From the NCBI GenBank assembly GCA_021292105.1, contig CM037869.1:49163234-49227233 (forward strand): DNA of 64,000 nt. Reading direction: 5' to 3'. Positions 52,750 to 64,000 of this stretch are shown in pieces (the first letter of the stretch is position 1; the number at the start of each line of letters is the position of its first letter). Origin of the DNA: Anadara kagoshimensis. Taxonomy: Eukaryota; Mollusca; Bivalvia; Arcoida; Arcidae. The notes beneath the pieces are model-generated. The model was not told the origin of the DNA, did no database searches, and saw nothing but the letters and a program-made list of their open reading frames with translations. The position numbers and the translations under genes are program-made.

Positions 52750-55700
52750 CTGTAATACAAAATTATATATGTTAAGTCACATGTTACAGACAATTTTTAG
52801 CAGAACCTGGACTTCCCATTATGTGGGACCTCAAAGGCAGAGTGGTCTAATAAACAAGAGGCCCATGGGCCTTATACGCTCACCTGATAACTAATGGCTA
52901 GCTGATAGATTTAAAGAAAACATAAATACTAAACCCCAATGACTTTTTTCTTTACTACATGATAACCATTGCATCAATACCTACAACATTCTAATATACA
53001 TGCCTATACAAAAAGTAAATAGTTTTCAAGATAATTAACTATTTCAGTATTGTTTCACATCTGTGACCTTGACCTTTGAACCCATGACCTTTTTCTATAC
53101 ATCAAAATGATTGTTGTATCAATACCTACAACATTCTAATATACATGCCTGTACAAAAAGTAAATAGTTTTCAAGATAATTAACCATTTCAGTATTGATT
53201 CGCATCTGTGACCTTGACCTTTGAACCCATGACCTTTTTCTATACATCAAAATGATCGTCGTATCAATACCTACAACATTCTAATATACATGCCTATACA
53301 AAAAGTTTATAGTTTTCGAGATAATTAACCATTTAGGTGTTGTTTCGCATCTGTGACCTTGACCTTTGAACCCATGACCTTTTTCTATACATCAAAATGA
53401 TTGTTGTATCAATACCTACAACATTCTAACATATATGCCTATACAAAAAGTTTATAGTTTTCGAGATAATTAACCATTTGGGTATTGTTTCGCATCTGTG
53501 ACCTTGACCTTTGAACCCATGACCTTTTTCTATACATGAAAATGATCATTGTATCAATATCTACAACATTCTCATATAAATGCCTATACAAAAAGTTTAT
53601 AGATCGAGATGATTAACCATTTCAGTAATGATTCGCATCTGTGACCTTGACCTTTGAAACCATGACCTTTTTCTATACATCAAAATGATCGTCGTTTCAA
53701 TACCTACAACATTCTAATATACATGCCTATACAAAAAGTTTATAGTTTTCGAGATAATTAACCATTTCTGTATTGTTTCGCATCTGTGACCTTGACCTTT
53801 AAACCCATGACCTTTTTCTATACATCAAAATCATCGTTGTATCAATACCTACAACATTCTAATATACATGCCTATACAAACAGTTTATAGTTTTCGAAAT
53901 AATTAACCATTTTGGTGTTGTTTCGCATCTGTGACCTTGACCTTTTCCATGACCTTTTTCTATACATCAAAATGATCGTTGTATCAATATCTACAACATT
54001 CTAATATAAATGCCTATACAAAAAGTTTATAGTTTTCGAGATTATTAACCATTTCAGTATTGTTTCGCATCTGTGACCTTGACCTTTGAACCCATGACCT
54101 TTTTCTATACATCAAAATGATCGTTGTATCAATACCTACAACATTCTAATATACATACCTATACAAAAAGTTTATAGTTTTCGAGATAATTAACCATTTC
54201 AGTATTGATTCACATCTGTGACCTTGACCTTTGAACCCATGACCTTTTTCTATACATGAAAATGATCATTGTATCAATATCTACAACATTCTCATATAAA
54301 TGCCTATACAAAAAGTTTATAGTTTTCGAGATAATTAACCATTTCAGTATTGTTTCGCATCTGTGACCTTGACCTTTGAACCCATGACCTTTTTCTATAC
54401 ATCAAAATGATTGTTGTATCAATACCTACAACATTCTGATATATATGCCTATACAAAAAGTTTATAGTTTTCGAAATAATTAACCATTTCAGTATTGATT
54501 CGCATCTGTGACCTTGACCTTTGAACCCATGACCTTTTTCTATACATCAAAATGATCGTCGTATCAATACCTACAACATTCTAATATACATGCCTATACA
54601 AAAAGTTTATAGTTTTCGAGATAATTAACCATTTAGGTGTTGTTTTGCATCTGTGACCTTGACCTTTGAACCCATGACCTTTTTCTATACATCAAAATGA
54701 TTGTTGTATCAATACCTACAACATTCTAATATATATGCCTATACAAAAATTTTATAGTTTTCGAGATAATTAACCATTTGGGTATTGTTTCGCATCTGTG
54801 ACCTTGACCTTTGAACCCATGACCTTTTCCTATACATGAAAATGATCGTTGTATCAATATCTACAACATTCTCATATAAATGCCTATACAAAAAGTTTAT
54901 AGTTTTCGAGATAATAAATATAATCAGAGGTAAAAAAAATTAGGTCGCGACCTTTACAATTGACCTTGACCTCATTTTGAAGATAATAACAATAAGATGT
55001 CAAAACTAAAAACCCCATGTCATTATCTGGTCAAGTAGTCAAGTTATAACAATTTGAAGCTATTTTACGATTTTTTCAAAATTAAACGCAAAAACGCGTA
55101 ACCCATTTTTCGACCGAATTTCACAAAATGAACAAACTATAGGCTTAAGACCCTAGAGAAGCCAAATATCACATCAGATTTTTTCTCCAAACAATACTTT
55201 CGGAGAAGAAGATTTTTTAAGATTTTTGCACCCCTAGGTCACCTTGACCTAGTTATGGTAGCCATGGCAACGCCACGAACAAATCTGAATTGCACCGACC
55301 CAGACATGCTTATGACCAAGTCTCGTTGAAATCTACCGAGTACTTTCAGAGGAGAAGTCGAAAATGTGTGTTAACGACGCACGCATACACGCACGCACGC
55401 ACATACACACGCTGCACCATACCATAAGCTCACATGACCTTTGGTCAGGTGAGCTAAAAACAAACATACTAATCCATGTCCGAATCACAATCCAGAAGCA
55501 AAGTAAAAACTTTGGAACTGACAAGTTATGTTAGCGTACACTTACTGATCACAGTGCCTCTTACCACTTAGCTTTAAATCCCACTTAGGACATTCTAGTA
55601 TGAGAAAGTGTTAGTTCACTTGCCAAAGGTTGGCGGTTTTCTCTAGGCACTCTGGTTTCCTCCTCTATCATTGAACTGACCCCGTTCAACACAATCTTGA

Positions 55701-58700
55701 CAGGGCGTTAAACTCTGTTAATCCACTAACCCCTTCCCATTACACACATTTACATTAGATACCAAAGACAAATGGGAAGGTAACCCATGGAAAATTCTAC
55801 AACATGAGAAAATCAAAGGTTTAATTCCTTGCTTGTAGCAATATAAATTGGACAACTTGAACATAATTTTCTTGAACGGGCATGCATTTACAGATCACAG
55901 TGACTCTCATCATCTTAGTTTTAACCTGCCTTTGGCAGATTCAAGTGCAAGAAATTTTTCATTTTACTTGGCAAAGGTCGGTGGTTTTCAGTCTAAGTAT
56001 TCCAGTTTTCTTCATCATCCCTGCACTGACCAACTAATTATTGGGAAGTCATAAAATTCTAAAGTTTAATTCCACTTCACTTATCAATAGAAAGAAAGCA
56101 GATTTGAAAAGCAATGAACATTTATGAACAAAGGAACCTAAAAATTTTTTTTTTTTCATTTTTTGTGTGTGTTAAAACTAGCAATTTAAGATGACATCTT
56201 ACCATGATGAAACTGTACCCAATCCACAGTCCTCTGAATCCTAAAGGACATTCTGGAATCCTAATTGTCTGACTGTGTACAGCAATTACCTGTAAAATAA
56301 AGGGAGATCATCAAGTAATTGTAAATAAAGGGAGGTAATCCACAGTCCTCTGAATCCTAAAGGACATTCTGGAATCCTAATAGTCTGACTGTGTACTGCA
56401 ATTACCTGTAAAATAAAGGGAGATAATCAAGTACTTGTAAATAAAGGGAGGTAATCCACAGTCCTCTGAATCCTAAAGGACATTCTGGAATCCTAATAGT
56501 CTGACTGTGTACAGCAATTACCTGTAAAATTAATCAAGCACTTGTAAATGAAGGGAGGTAATCCACAGTCCTCTGAATCCTAAAGGACATTCTGGAATCC
56601 TAATAGTCTGACTGTGTACAGCAATTACCTGTAAAATAAAGGGAGATAATCAAGTACTTGTAAATAAAGGGAGGTAATCCAGTCCTCTGAATCCTAAAGG
56701 ACATTCTGGATTCCTAATAGTCTGACTGTGTACAGCAATTACCTGTAAAATAAAGGGAGATAATCAAGTACTTGTAAATAAAGGGACGTAACCCACAGTC
56801 CTCTGAATCCTAAAGGACATTCTGGAATCCTAATAGTCTGACTGTACAGCAATTACCTGTAAAATAAAGGGAGATAATCAAGCACTTGTAAATAAAGGGA
56901 GATAATCACTGATTTTGTTACATATTTCAAAAACTACCTTCTGTCTCAAATTTTGACATATAAATACAGTCAGTCCTGTCATAAAGGCCGCCCAAGGGAA
57001 TCAGTAAAAGTGGCTTTTATGGGCAGTTGGCCTTTATATACAGGTTCAAATAATATTAAACAACAATTAGGATACAATTCTACAGGCCTTTATAAGCAGG
57101 TGGTCCTTACAAAGATGTGGCCTTTAAGGCAGGTTGGAATATATATATATATCTCTAAAGTGATTTATAGGTCTCTTGGGCTGGGTGTATCATACATTAA
57201 AACAAATTTGAAATTTGAAGTGAATACTTCAGTCTCATAAAGAAATACCGGCAACCTTTTATGTAAACAAGAACTTTTATTTATTCTAGAGTAGCAATCC
57301 TAACAGCTTCAACGACCCAACACAATTTACAAAGTAGAACTACTTTATATTTAAATAAAAATAGCAATTAATTAAGCCATAATTCAGTGAATTAGGATAC
57401 CCTCCCAGTAGGTACTTTTGTGTTTTGCTCTTACGCTCAGGGGTCAATAATTACCAGAAAATGAGCAAACCAACTCAGATACTGTAAAGAGGATTAATTT
57501 CACGGGGTGAAAATTTTGTGCTTTCTAAAATCTCATATTTTTTGCGTGTGTGTAACTTTCGCATTACCAATATAAGTGGGTGTATATATATATAATTTAT
57601 TAACCTGTGTATGGTAGACATTTTCGCGTGGGTAAAATTTTTAAGGTAATTTCTTTAGCGTGAAATAAGGGAAATTTTACCCACACGAAAATTTCCACCT
57701 TTACAGTAAATGATATAGAGATCTCCTATAATTGTAATTGTATCAAGTTTTGTAAAATAGTGCTTTAGTTTTGAAGAATTACTACAGACAAGAGGTGTCT
57801 GGATGGACGGAAGGACTGAGTTTCGAATTTAATATCTCCATTTTTCCACAAAAGGTAAAAAAGCTTGGGGACAATAAGATAAAATTCAAATACCTGAGAT
57901 GTAGCTTCACAAACTGAGCATCTACTTATGTATTTTTGTATTTGTGTACCCTGTACTGGGTTCATCATGGCCGTCATGGGTTCTCTGGTTGATAGCCAGT
58001 AACTGTAGTCGTTCCTCCAGGCCACGTTACATCTATTGTTGATGTTACAGAACATAAACGGCATTGTACTGAATCTCTGTAGACAACTACCAGATGTACC
58101 TGTAAAGGAAAGGAGAAAATTAAATGTCAGTGACTGACTAGATGAACACCTCCAATCAAACTGGAGAAGGTTAATTATTTGGTTTGCATTGTTAGTTAAG
58201 GTACAGTATTGAAAATTTTAAAAATATCTGACTATTAGCTTTGAGAGCATGACCAAACCTGGGAACTGAATGACCAGCACAATAGCCTAAAAGAGATCAG
58301 AACTTAATAATTTTGATTCAAGGTACACAAGATACTGTAAACGTATTTAATTTCATTTTATTTATTTTTGAGGTATATGTGAAATTTAGACATATCCTTA
58401 TAGTTAAATTCTTTGCGTTTCTTTAAATGTGCACTGCACAAAATTAGCATAATATAATTTTTGCAAAGTATTTGAGCGCAAAACAAACAACAGCGAAAGT
58501 AAGTACACCATGTGTTTCCAACCATGCCAGGCAAATAATCAAAATAAGAATAGCAAATAAAACATCTACTCCACCAAAGATTGTTTTTTGTAAAATTTCA
58601 TAAAGATCTGCAGAATATAGATTTCGGGAAAAATTAAGGACAAAATGGTTTTCAAGAGCTGCGACTGACGGAAAAAATGTTGGCAGAAGAACTGTAAGCG

Positions 58701-61700
58701 ATATATGCCCCCCAAACCCAACTTCATTTAGGGACATATATATATATTTTTAAGTAAACTAACCTAGATCCTGTCCATGACTCCTTCCATTGCCAATGAC
58801 AAAGGCCAGCGAATATCCATCCCATAATTTGTTGGATCCCCGAGGACATTCCGGGATTATTGTTTCCTGACTGTGTCTGTAAAAAGGATTATAAATCTAA
58901 ATCAGCTGCTCACTCACAAAAGATACCCTAAGCAAAAGTTTTTTTTTCTATTTACAAACTTCATGAAAAAAACTGCCTGAATTTTGTCAAAAAGTTCTTA
59001 TTTTTTTCTTAATTTTCTAAAATTTTTGGCATTTTCACATTTTCAGAATGAATTCAGAATTTTCAGACAAAATTCAGAGTGCAGATAAAAGTGTTCAGAA
59101 AAATTCAGACACAAATTTTAGAAATGAATTCAAAAATATTCAGACAAATTTTATAAAAAAAAAATTTCATGCAGGATAATTTCAAAAATGACTGTATTAT
59201 TACAATATATAGCTATAAAGGTTATAATCGATTTATTTTTGGAGATTGCATGATCAGTAACAACAGAAATCATGAACACAGCTTTGAAAAGTAAATGGAG
59301 ATAATCAACCTCCTGTCTAGTAAAGGGAGATAATCAACTACCTGTGTTAATAAAGGGGGGGGGGGGGGGGGTATTAACTATCTGTCAAGTAAAAGGAGAT
59401 AATCATCTTCATGTAAAGTAAAGGGAGATAATCAACTACCTGTAAAGTAAAGGGAGATAATCAAGTCAAAAACTATTATCTATCAAACCTTGTAAAATAG
59501 ATTCCTTGTGATGCCCCTATGGCTCCATTGGGTCCTGGGTCTCCTACTTGACCTTGGGCTCCAAATGGTCCATCTCGACCTCTCTCACCACTTCGACCAT
59601 CAGGACCTTGGCCTCCTTTCATACCTGGAAGGCCTGGGGTACCAGGTAATCCGTTTTCTCCACGGTCTCCACTGAAACCAGGCAGTCCTTTGTCACCTGA
59701 AATACCATGTAAATGTTACATAATCATCAGAATTGAAAAAAGTAAGTCCTTGGACAAATACATGTACAACCAAAAATTTGAATATGTGTTCTATCTAGAA
59801 GCTTCAATCAAGGGGATTATTTTCACAGGGTGAAAATTTCGCGATTTCTGAAATCTGGCATTTTGCTTGGGTGTAATTTTCACGTAACCAATATAAGTGG
59901 GTGTTTATACTATATACAGTATATATGACATATTAACCTGTAGTGTAGATATTTTCACATGGGTAAAATTTTTGCGGTAATTTTTTTAGCGCGAAGCGAG
60001 CGAAAATTTTACCCACACGAAAATTTATCCCTTTACAGTATATCATAGTGGCCATAGATTTTATACATGTCTTATGTAAACTGACCTCTCCTGCCTGGTA
60101 GTCCACTCAGACCATCATCTCCTGGTTGTCCCTGGTATCCCTGGTCTCCTGGTGGTGGGCGTGGCAGGTCAGTGATGTCAATTACACCTGCATCACCTTT
60201 CATTCCCTTTAAACCTAAAATACAACAATAAACGTAAAGTTAAACCTGTCTATAAAGGCTACCCCAGGGAACCTGTAAACGTGGTCTTTATGGACAGGTG
60301 GTCCTTATATACAGGTGACCTTGAAGGCAGGCTGGTCAAAAGGAAAATCACTACCTTTATTTCAAGTCTTAGTAAGACCTGGCCAGGTTTCAAACCCCCC
60401 AACCTCTCATATACTGAGCAACTGTATCTATAAGAACCAAGCAGTGTACAATATATAAATATATAGAGGTCACTTTTTGGAACTTTAAAGCAATTCAAGA
60501 ACCTTTAAACAGTGGTCTTAATAAACAGATGACATTAATATAGAGTTGTGTCAAGTGATGGTGTTCAATGTCCCAGTCAAGAATATTTCACTTATATATA
60601 TAAAGATGTCATTGATGTCCTGATGGCATTATTCAGCAGGGTTCTTTATTGTGCCACACCTATCAACATGATTAAGACACGGAACCTTGTTTATTTTAAG
60701 TTCCCAACCAAAAGAACTGTGAACTATGACTTTCATTTCGTAATGTCCAGTGCTTGGCTAAAAGATCAGTCACTACCCATTTTCAAGTTTTGGGTCAGAA
60801 TGGATCAGGGTTTGAACAAATGACCTACATGTACCGGCCACTTACAGAGGAAGCACTGAGCTACCTCTAGAGGTGGTAACTATACAAGGTTTAACTGTAT
60901 TTGTTTAATTATGATTCTTTTCCAGAAATAACGTTTTTTTTTCTTGTTTTTTTTTTCTTCTTCTTCTTTTTCTTTTGCTAGGACTTAATGGGTTAACTCT
61001 GCTATTCGCCAATTTAGCCCATTGCTATTTTTCGGCTCCAAAAATTGCTTTTGGCTCATATTTTTGCTCCAACATTTTTATAAATTTCATTATGAAAATC
61101 AAAATCACATTTGTTACACAAGTATTAAAAATTAAAACAAAAGTTACAAACTGTTAATCATGAACAATCTTTATCGATTTTACATTTGAGAAAAATTTTG
61201 TCACTTTTATTCTCTTAGTTTTTCTAGCTCTTTAATATATATGTATATAAATTGACTCCTAAATGTTAAAATGGACCTTTTTTGAGAGCCAGAGCTCTGG
61301 ACTTTATGAGGTATGTGCATGCATAAATGATTTGTTTAGCTTGCAGCAAAAAAAAATCTTTAAAAAAAAATTCTTTTTTTTAAATCCATCATTCAAAAAA
61401 TCTTACCTCTTGGACCTTTAGTACCAGGGAAACCAGAACCTCCATCAAACCCACGTTCTCCTGGCTGTCCAGTTCGTCCGATTTCACCTGGGAAACCTTG
61501 ATCTCCTGATGATCCTTTTAGTCCTGGAAATCCTGCCAATCCGGGATTACCCTGGAAAAAAAAGGTTTAAAATACAGTCATTAAAATGTCAAGGGATGAT
61601 TGTGTGTCTCAGTATCATATACATATAATCAATTCTCATTTGTTAAAAGCAAACTTGCTAAAGGTAAACAACATTGACCTGTCCGGTTGACCTTTCATTA

Positions 61701-63533
61701 GGAATATCCATATTGGAGGGTCCACCCAATACATAGGTAACATTAGAATTCACAGTTAATACATATACACATTGCCCATGATTAGTGTTCACATCATATA
61801 GACAAAATATACATGCATGATCCTATTACTTAAATTTACCCGTCCATAATGAATATTTAAACCAAAGGTCAAGCAGACAGGTAAATGTTGTTTGCCTATA
61901 CTTAGTTAGATTTTGTCATATTGTTTGTAGATATCTACATGTATTTATAACACTTTTCAAGCGAACTGACAAACTTTCTTCGACTAGTAAGTTTCTGCAT
62001 CGAGAGCAATTCAAACCTTGGTGGCTTTTGTCCAACAAAGCGCCTCAAACTAAGTGGAATTTGAACAAGGCCCAGAATGGTTCTGACATCTGTAAGTAAA
62101 TGGTTCAAGAAACAAGTGTACATTTTAGCCAAACACTCTGTCACCAAGACTCAAGATAGTAAGAGAAAACAAACAAATTCAGTGAATTAGAATCCCCTGT
62201 CAATAGGTACTTTTTGTGATTTGCACTTATGTTCAAAGGGCCATAACTCCCAGAAAATGAAGAAACAATCTCAGGTTAATGATATGTACATCTTCTATAA
62301 ATGTTGATGCTTTGTACCAAGTCTCATAACATGTTTCATAGTTTTGGAGAATTACTGAAGACACATAGTGCCTGAACAGACAGACAGAGAGAGGGAAGGA
62401 CACAACCTAGAATTTAATTTTCCCATCTTTATTCAAAATGGAGGGGATAAAATCCATCAAGATTTTTACATTCTGTCCTTGGAATCCAATATCTCCGTTC
62501 TGAACAAACTCGGAAAGACGCAATCTAGAATTTAATATTTCCAACTTTATTCAAAAAGTGGGTATAAAATCCATCCAGATGTTATACATGTACTTACTGG
62601 TTGTCCTTGGAATCCAGGATCTCCATTCTGTCCAAACTCACCAGGAGCACCATCTGGTCCACGTTCACCTTTAAGTCCATCAATTCCAAAACCACCGGGC
62701 CTTCCTTCAAAACCTTTTGGTCCATCAGCACCTGTTAAGATAAAACAAGGATAAAATGAAATAAAAATCTGCAAGTCTTGACTCTATCATTTGAACAACA
62801 AGAATTTGGCGTTTCATGGTAAAAAAAAGAATAAGAAAGATCAGAAGTTATGTCAAATTATACTTTGTTTTTATTAGCACTCACTAATGACAAACTTGTA
62901 CATGTTTTATCTAAAATATTTCATTAACAAATATTGTAGACCATGCAGTCCATTACACTGGTACCAAAACCACCAGTCCCCAGGAATAGTGGCTCTGAGA
63001 CAAAAGCAAGGGGAATTCCAGTTTACTAAATTTTCATTTGTTGATGTGCTCAGGGTTCAAAGCCTAGTCAGCAATTTCATAACGGGTTAACTTTCTAGTT
63101 GGACCTGAAAACTTTCCAGTCGGACCTGAACTTTTCAGTCAGACCTGTTAACTTTTCAGTTGGACCTTAACTTTTCAATCAGACCTGTTACTTTTCAGTC
63201 AGACCAGTTTCATTTTAATCAAACCTGTAACATTTTAGTCAGACCTGCAACTAATTTTCTAAATAATCATAAAAACATTTAAATTTTGAAATTCTGGTTG
63301 TCAGATTTTCAGCTTTTTTTGGACACTGAATATGTAAGATGACATACCTCTTGCTCCTGGCAATCCAGGGAATCCAGGTTCTCCCTTTACTCCTGGACGT
63401 CCAAATCCAGGACTACCCTTCATTCCTCTGAGACCAGGAAGTCCTGGTAGACCATCATCACCAGTCAGTCCATTTGGTCCAGGAAGACCTGGCAGTCCAG
63501 ATAAACCTGGTGTACCTCTTTCTCCAAACAATC
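52498..63533 (-). CDS. COL4A1: Collagen alpha-1(IV)-class chain, 3' nine exons (partial)
   Basis: Type IV collagen forms the basement-membrane network. The window holds the end of the triple-helical domain (63533-59489, Gly-X-Y with short interruptions such as [17 protein letters not shown]) and a complete NC1 trimerisation domain beginning after GIYFTR. The two NC1 halves each carry six cysteines in the expected order (ECP, GSC, FC/EC, C, RC-VC). The ending SRCQVCMRG and IGYSF motif place it in the alpha-1/3/5 class. Exon phases agree throughout and no frame is broken. In animals alpha-1 and alpha-2 genes are often head to head, but the 5' end is outside the window. Exact orthology is not certain. 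Confidence 0.93.
52852..55455 (+). mobile_element. 2.6-kb nonautonomous element with 145-bp tandem repeats
   Basis: Left end AAACAAGAGGCCCATGGGCC with GCTCACCTG; right end is a hairpin AGCTCACATGACC-TTT-GGTCAGGTGAGCT. The core is about 13 monomers, mostly exactly 145 bp apart (for example 53061, 53206, 53351 and 53496), sharing GTGACCTTGACCTTTGAACC and CTACAACATTCTAATATA. After the array (54920-55450) is a unique tail with TGACCTTGACCT. It lies in the last intron of the collagen gene. Termini match 30969-33150. Confidence 0.82.
55540..55720 (+). mobile_element. SINE-2 copy
   Basis: GATCACAGTGCCTC, CACTTAGGACATTCTAGTATG, GGCACTCTGGTTTCCTCC and tail AATCTTGACAGGGCGTTAAA. A second, more degenerate copy lies at 55888-56045. 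Confidence 0.68.
56203..56289 (-). CDS. COL4A1: Collagen IV exon (NC1, second half start)
   Basis: Encodes [20 protein letters not shown] and LWIGYSFIM; 29 codons in phase 0. Acceptor TTTTACAG, donor ATG|GTAAGA. Confidence 0.95.
56340..56855 (-). repeat. Five degenerate tandem copies of the neighbouring NC1 exon
   Basis: Copies occupy 56340-56405, 56456-56521, 56563-56628, 56679-56743 and 56793-56855. Each retains the acceptor side TTTTACAG|GTAATTGC and about 22 codons, but runs into ATTACCTCCCTT instead of the real exon end and its donor. Spacers repeat AAAGGGAGATAATCAAG-ACTTG. They should not be coding. Confidence 0.9.
56970..57140 (+). repeat. Interspersed repeat with AGTCCTGTCATAAAGGCC
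   Basis: Same family as 18107, 48440 and 60243; contains GGCCTTTATATACAGG and GGTGGTCCTTA. Confidence 0.6.
57385..57850 (-). repeat. Interspersed repeat, family 3 (copy 3, interrupted)
   Basis: CAGTGAATTAGGATACCC...AGAAAATGAGCAAACCAA and AATGATATAGAG...GAAGAATTACTACAGACA match 62165-62450. The MITE at 57482-57706 lies between them. Confidence 0.7.
57482..57706. mobile_element. TA-target MITE with CTGTAAAG termini
   Basis: CTGTAAAGAGG...CCTTTACAG flanked by TA on both sides. Comparison with the uninterrupted repeat at 62264 shows the insertion point. A related copy lies at 59803-60038. Likely Tc1/mariner-derived. Confidence 0.75.
57894..58099 (-). CDS. COL4A1: Collagen IV exon (NC1, first half)
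   Basis: Encodes [33 protein letters not shown] and [14 protein letters not shown]. Phase 1 to 0. Confidence 0.95.
58764..58876 (-). CDS. COL4A1: Collagen IV exon (NC1 start)
   Basis: Encodes [20 protein letters not shown] and GRSHGQDL, the beginning of NC1. Phase 2 to 1. Confidence 0.95.
59347..59370. repeat. Poly(G) tract
   Basis: A run of G in a segment with repeated AAAGGGAGATAATCA motifs (about 59300-59465). Confidence 0.85.
59489..59696 (-). CDS. COL4A1: Collagen IV exon (Gly-X-Y end and NC1 junction)
   Basis: Twenty or so Gly-X-Y triplets, then [10 protein letters not shown], the junction to NC1. Phase 1 to 2. Confidence 0.95.
59803..60038. mobile_element. MITE related to 57482-57706
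   Basis: Shares GGGGATTATTTTCACAGGGT-type start, AACCAATATAAGTGGGTGT and the end ATCCCTTTACAG followed by TA. The left terminus has decayed. Confidence 0.65.
60086..60214 (-). CDS. COL4A1: Collagen IV exon (Gly-X-Y)
   Basis: Encodes [10 protein letters not shown], a non-collagenous interruption ([12 protein letters not shown]) and further triplets. Phase 1 to 1. Confidence 0.94.
60243..60340. repeat. Interspersed repeat with AACCTGTCTATAAAGGC
   Basis: Fourth copy of the family at 18107, 48440 and 56970; contains GGTGGTCCTTATATACAGG. Confidence 0.6.
60560..60868 (-). mobile_element. SINE-1 copy
   Basis: On the minus strand it ends with GAAATATTCTTGACTGGGAC and contains GGTTCTTT/CCTGCTGAATAATGCCATC like 47753-48094. 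The head near 60868 keeps a degenerate A box (GAGGTAGCTCAGTGC). Confidence 0.7.
61407..61551 (-). CDS. COL4A1: Collagen IV exon (Gly-X-Y)
   Basis: Sixteen Gly-X-Y triplets beginning [10 protein letters not shown]. Phase 0 to 1. Confidence 0.94.
62165..62450 (-). repeat. Interspersed repeat, family 3 (copy 4)
   Basis: Uninterrupted copy in reverse orientation: CAGTGAATTAGAATCCCC...TTTGGAGAATTACTGAAG...CACAACCTAGAATTTAA. Confidence 0.7.
62473..62512 (-). pseudogene. Degenerate duplicate of part of the next collagen exon
   Basis: TGTCCTTGGAATCCAATATC and TCTGAACAAACTCGG match the real exon end at 62605-62645 with several differences, and neighbouring intron sequence is also repeated. No donor site is present. 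Confidence 0.65.
62598..62731 (-). CDS. COL4A1: Collagen IV exon (Gly-X-Y)
   Basis: Encodes [19 protein letters not shown] through GFQGQP. Donor CCA|GTAAGT; phase 1 to 0. Confidence 0.94.
63100..63250 (+). repeat. Short tandem repeat TTTTCAGTCAGACCTG
   Basis: About eight imperfect units of ACTTTTCAGTCGGACCTG type in a collagen intron. No function recognised. Confidence 0.7.
63348..63533 (-). CDS. COL4A1: Collagen IV exon (Gly-X-Y), most 5' exon visible
   Basis: Encodes [20 protein letters not shown] and more triplets. Acceptor TGTAATCAG, donor G|GTATGT; phase 1 to 1. Upstream exons lie beyond the window; 63534-64000 holds none that I can see. Confidence 0.94.
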
Positions 63534-64000
63534 CTGATTACAGACAATGATTAAAACATAATTATGACAATGGTAGATGTAGTTATAAAGATTATAACAC
63601 CAGTTATTATGTAATGTAGCATTTAATAAGCAAGTTAATAAAATTTTATACAATGAGCCTTGCATACACACTTATATCACATAACCTTCCTGTTTATTGA
63701 TGGAATAAAATGGTGTAATATTTTTCGTATTACACAGGTACCCATGTCATATCACTCAATGTGACATAATCAGTTATCACGCTTCTGATTTACGTAGTGG
63801 TCGTGCCTAATGACGTCATATGAAAACTGTGTCAGTCTGTTGTTTATTTTTAGACTTTTGAAGACTTTCGGATTCTTTGAAAAATAATTTTGATGCATTC
63901 GGAAAAATACTATGATTTAAACTTACATACTGATTATGGTTTTTTTCTAGGTGATTAATTTACTTTTACTATAACTAAATAGAACTATATTCTTACTTGC

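Noticed and set aside
52960..54920. CRISPR-like array
   Set aside because: The 145-bp monomers are contiguous tandem repeats without unique spacers, in an animal intron.

Overview
This window is animal nuclear DNA, most likely from a bivalve mollusc. It is AT-rich, the genes have long introns with GT/AG borders, and nested tRNA-derived SINEs, MITEs and tandem-repeat elements of molluscan type are abundant. Two cellular genes and one large DNA transposon account for nearly all recognisable coding sequence. Many short open frames elsewhere are chance or lie inside repeats.

Positions 3373-12280 are one 8,908-bp DNA transposon. It has perfect 301-bp terminal inverted repeats and a perfect 8-bp target duplication (AATGAAAC). 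A P-element/THAP9-type transposase runs rightward from the left end. A separate Pif1-family helicase gene with a C-terminal PHD finger runs leftward from the right end and converges on it. Canonical P elements encode only the transposase, so this transposase plus helicase pairing is the main discovery candidate. The transposase intron holds 12 exact copies of the palindrome AGATATCT and a younger SINE with a 12-bp target duplication. The helicase frame is broken once.

Positions 14520-45162 (+) hold a complete U2SURP (SR140) gene in 24 exons: RRM, SURP, CID, cwf21-like and RS segments in the usual order. All splice phases agree except in exons 5, 8 and 9, where single-base indels break the frame. 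That pattern looks like a patch of poor assembly consensus rather than gene decay. The introns are packed with SINEs, hAT-like MITEs, foldback repeats and a 2.2-kb tandem-repeat element. The 3' UTR carries a repeated X-box-like motif and ends near an AATAAA at 46573.

Positions 46596-52497 contain no gene. They hold a nest of elements (a hAT element inside another hAT-like element inside a SINE that also received a second SINE) and a pogo-like nonautonomous element.

Positions 52498-63533 (-) hold the last nine coding exons of a type IV collagen alpha-1-class gene: five Gly-X-Y exons (one also starting NC1) followed by four NC1 exons, with all 12 NC1 cysteines. The 5' part lies beyond the window. 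One intron carries five degenerate tandem copies of a neighbouring NC1 exon, and the last intron carries a 2.6-kb element built of about 13 monomers of 145 bp.
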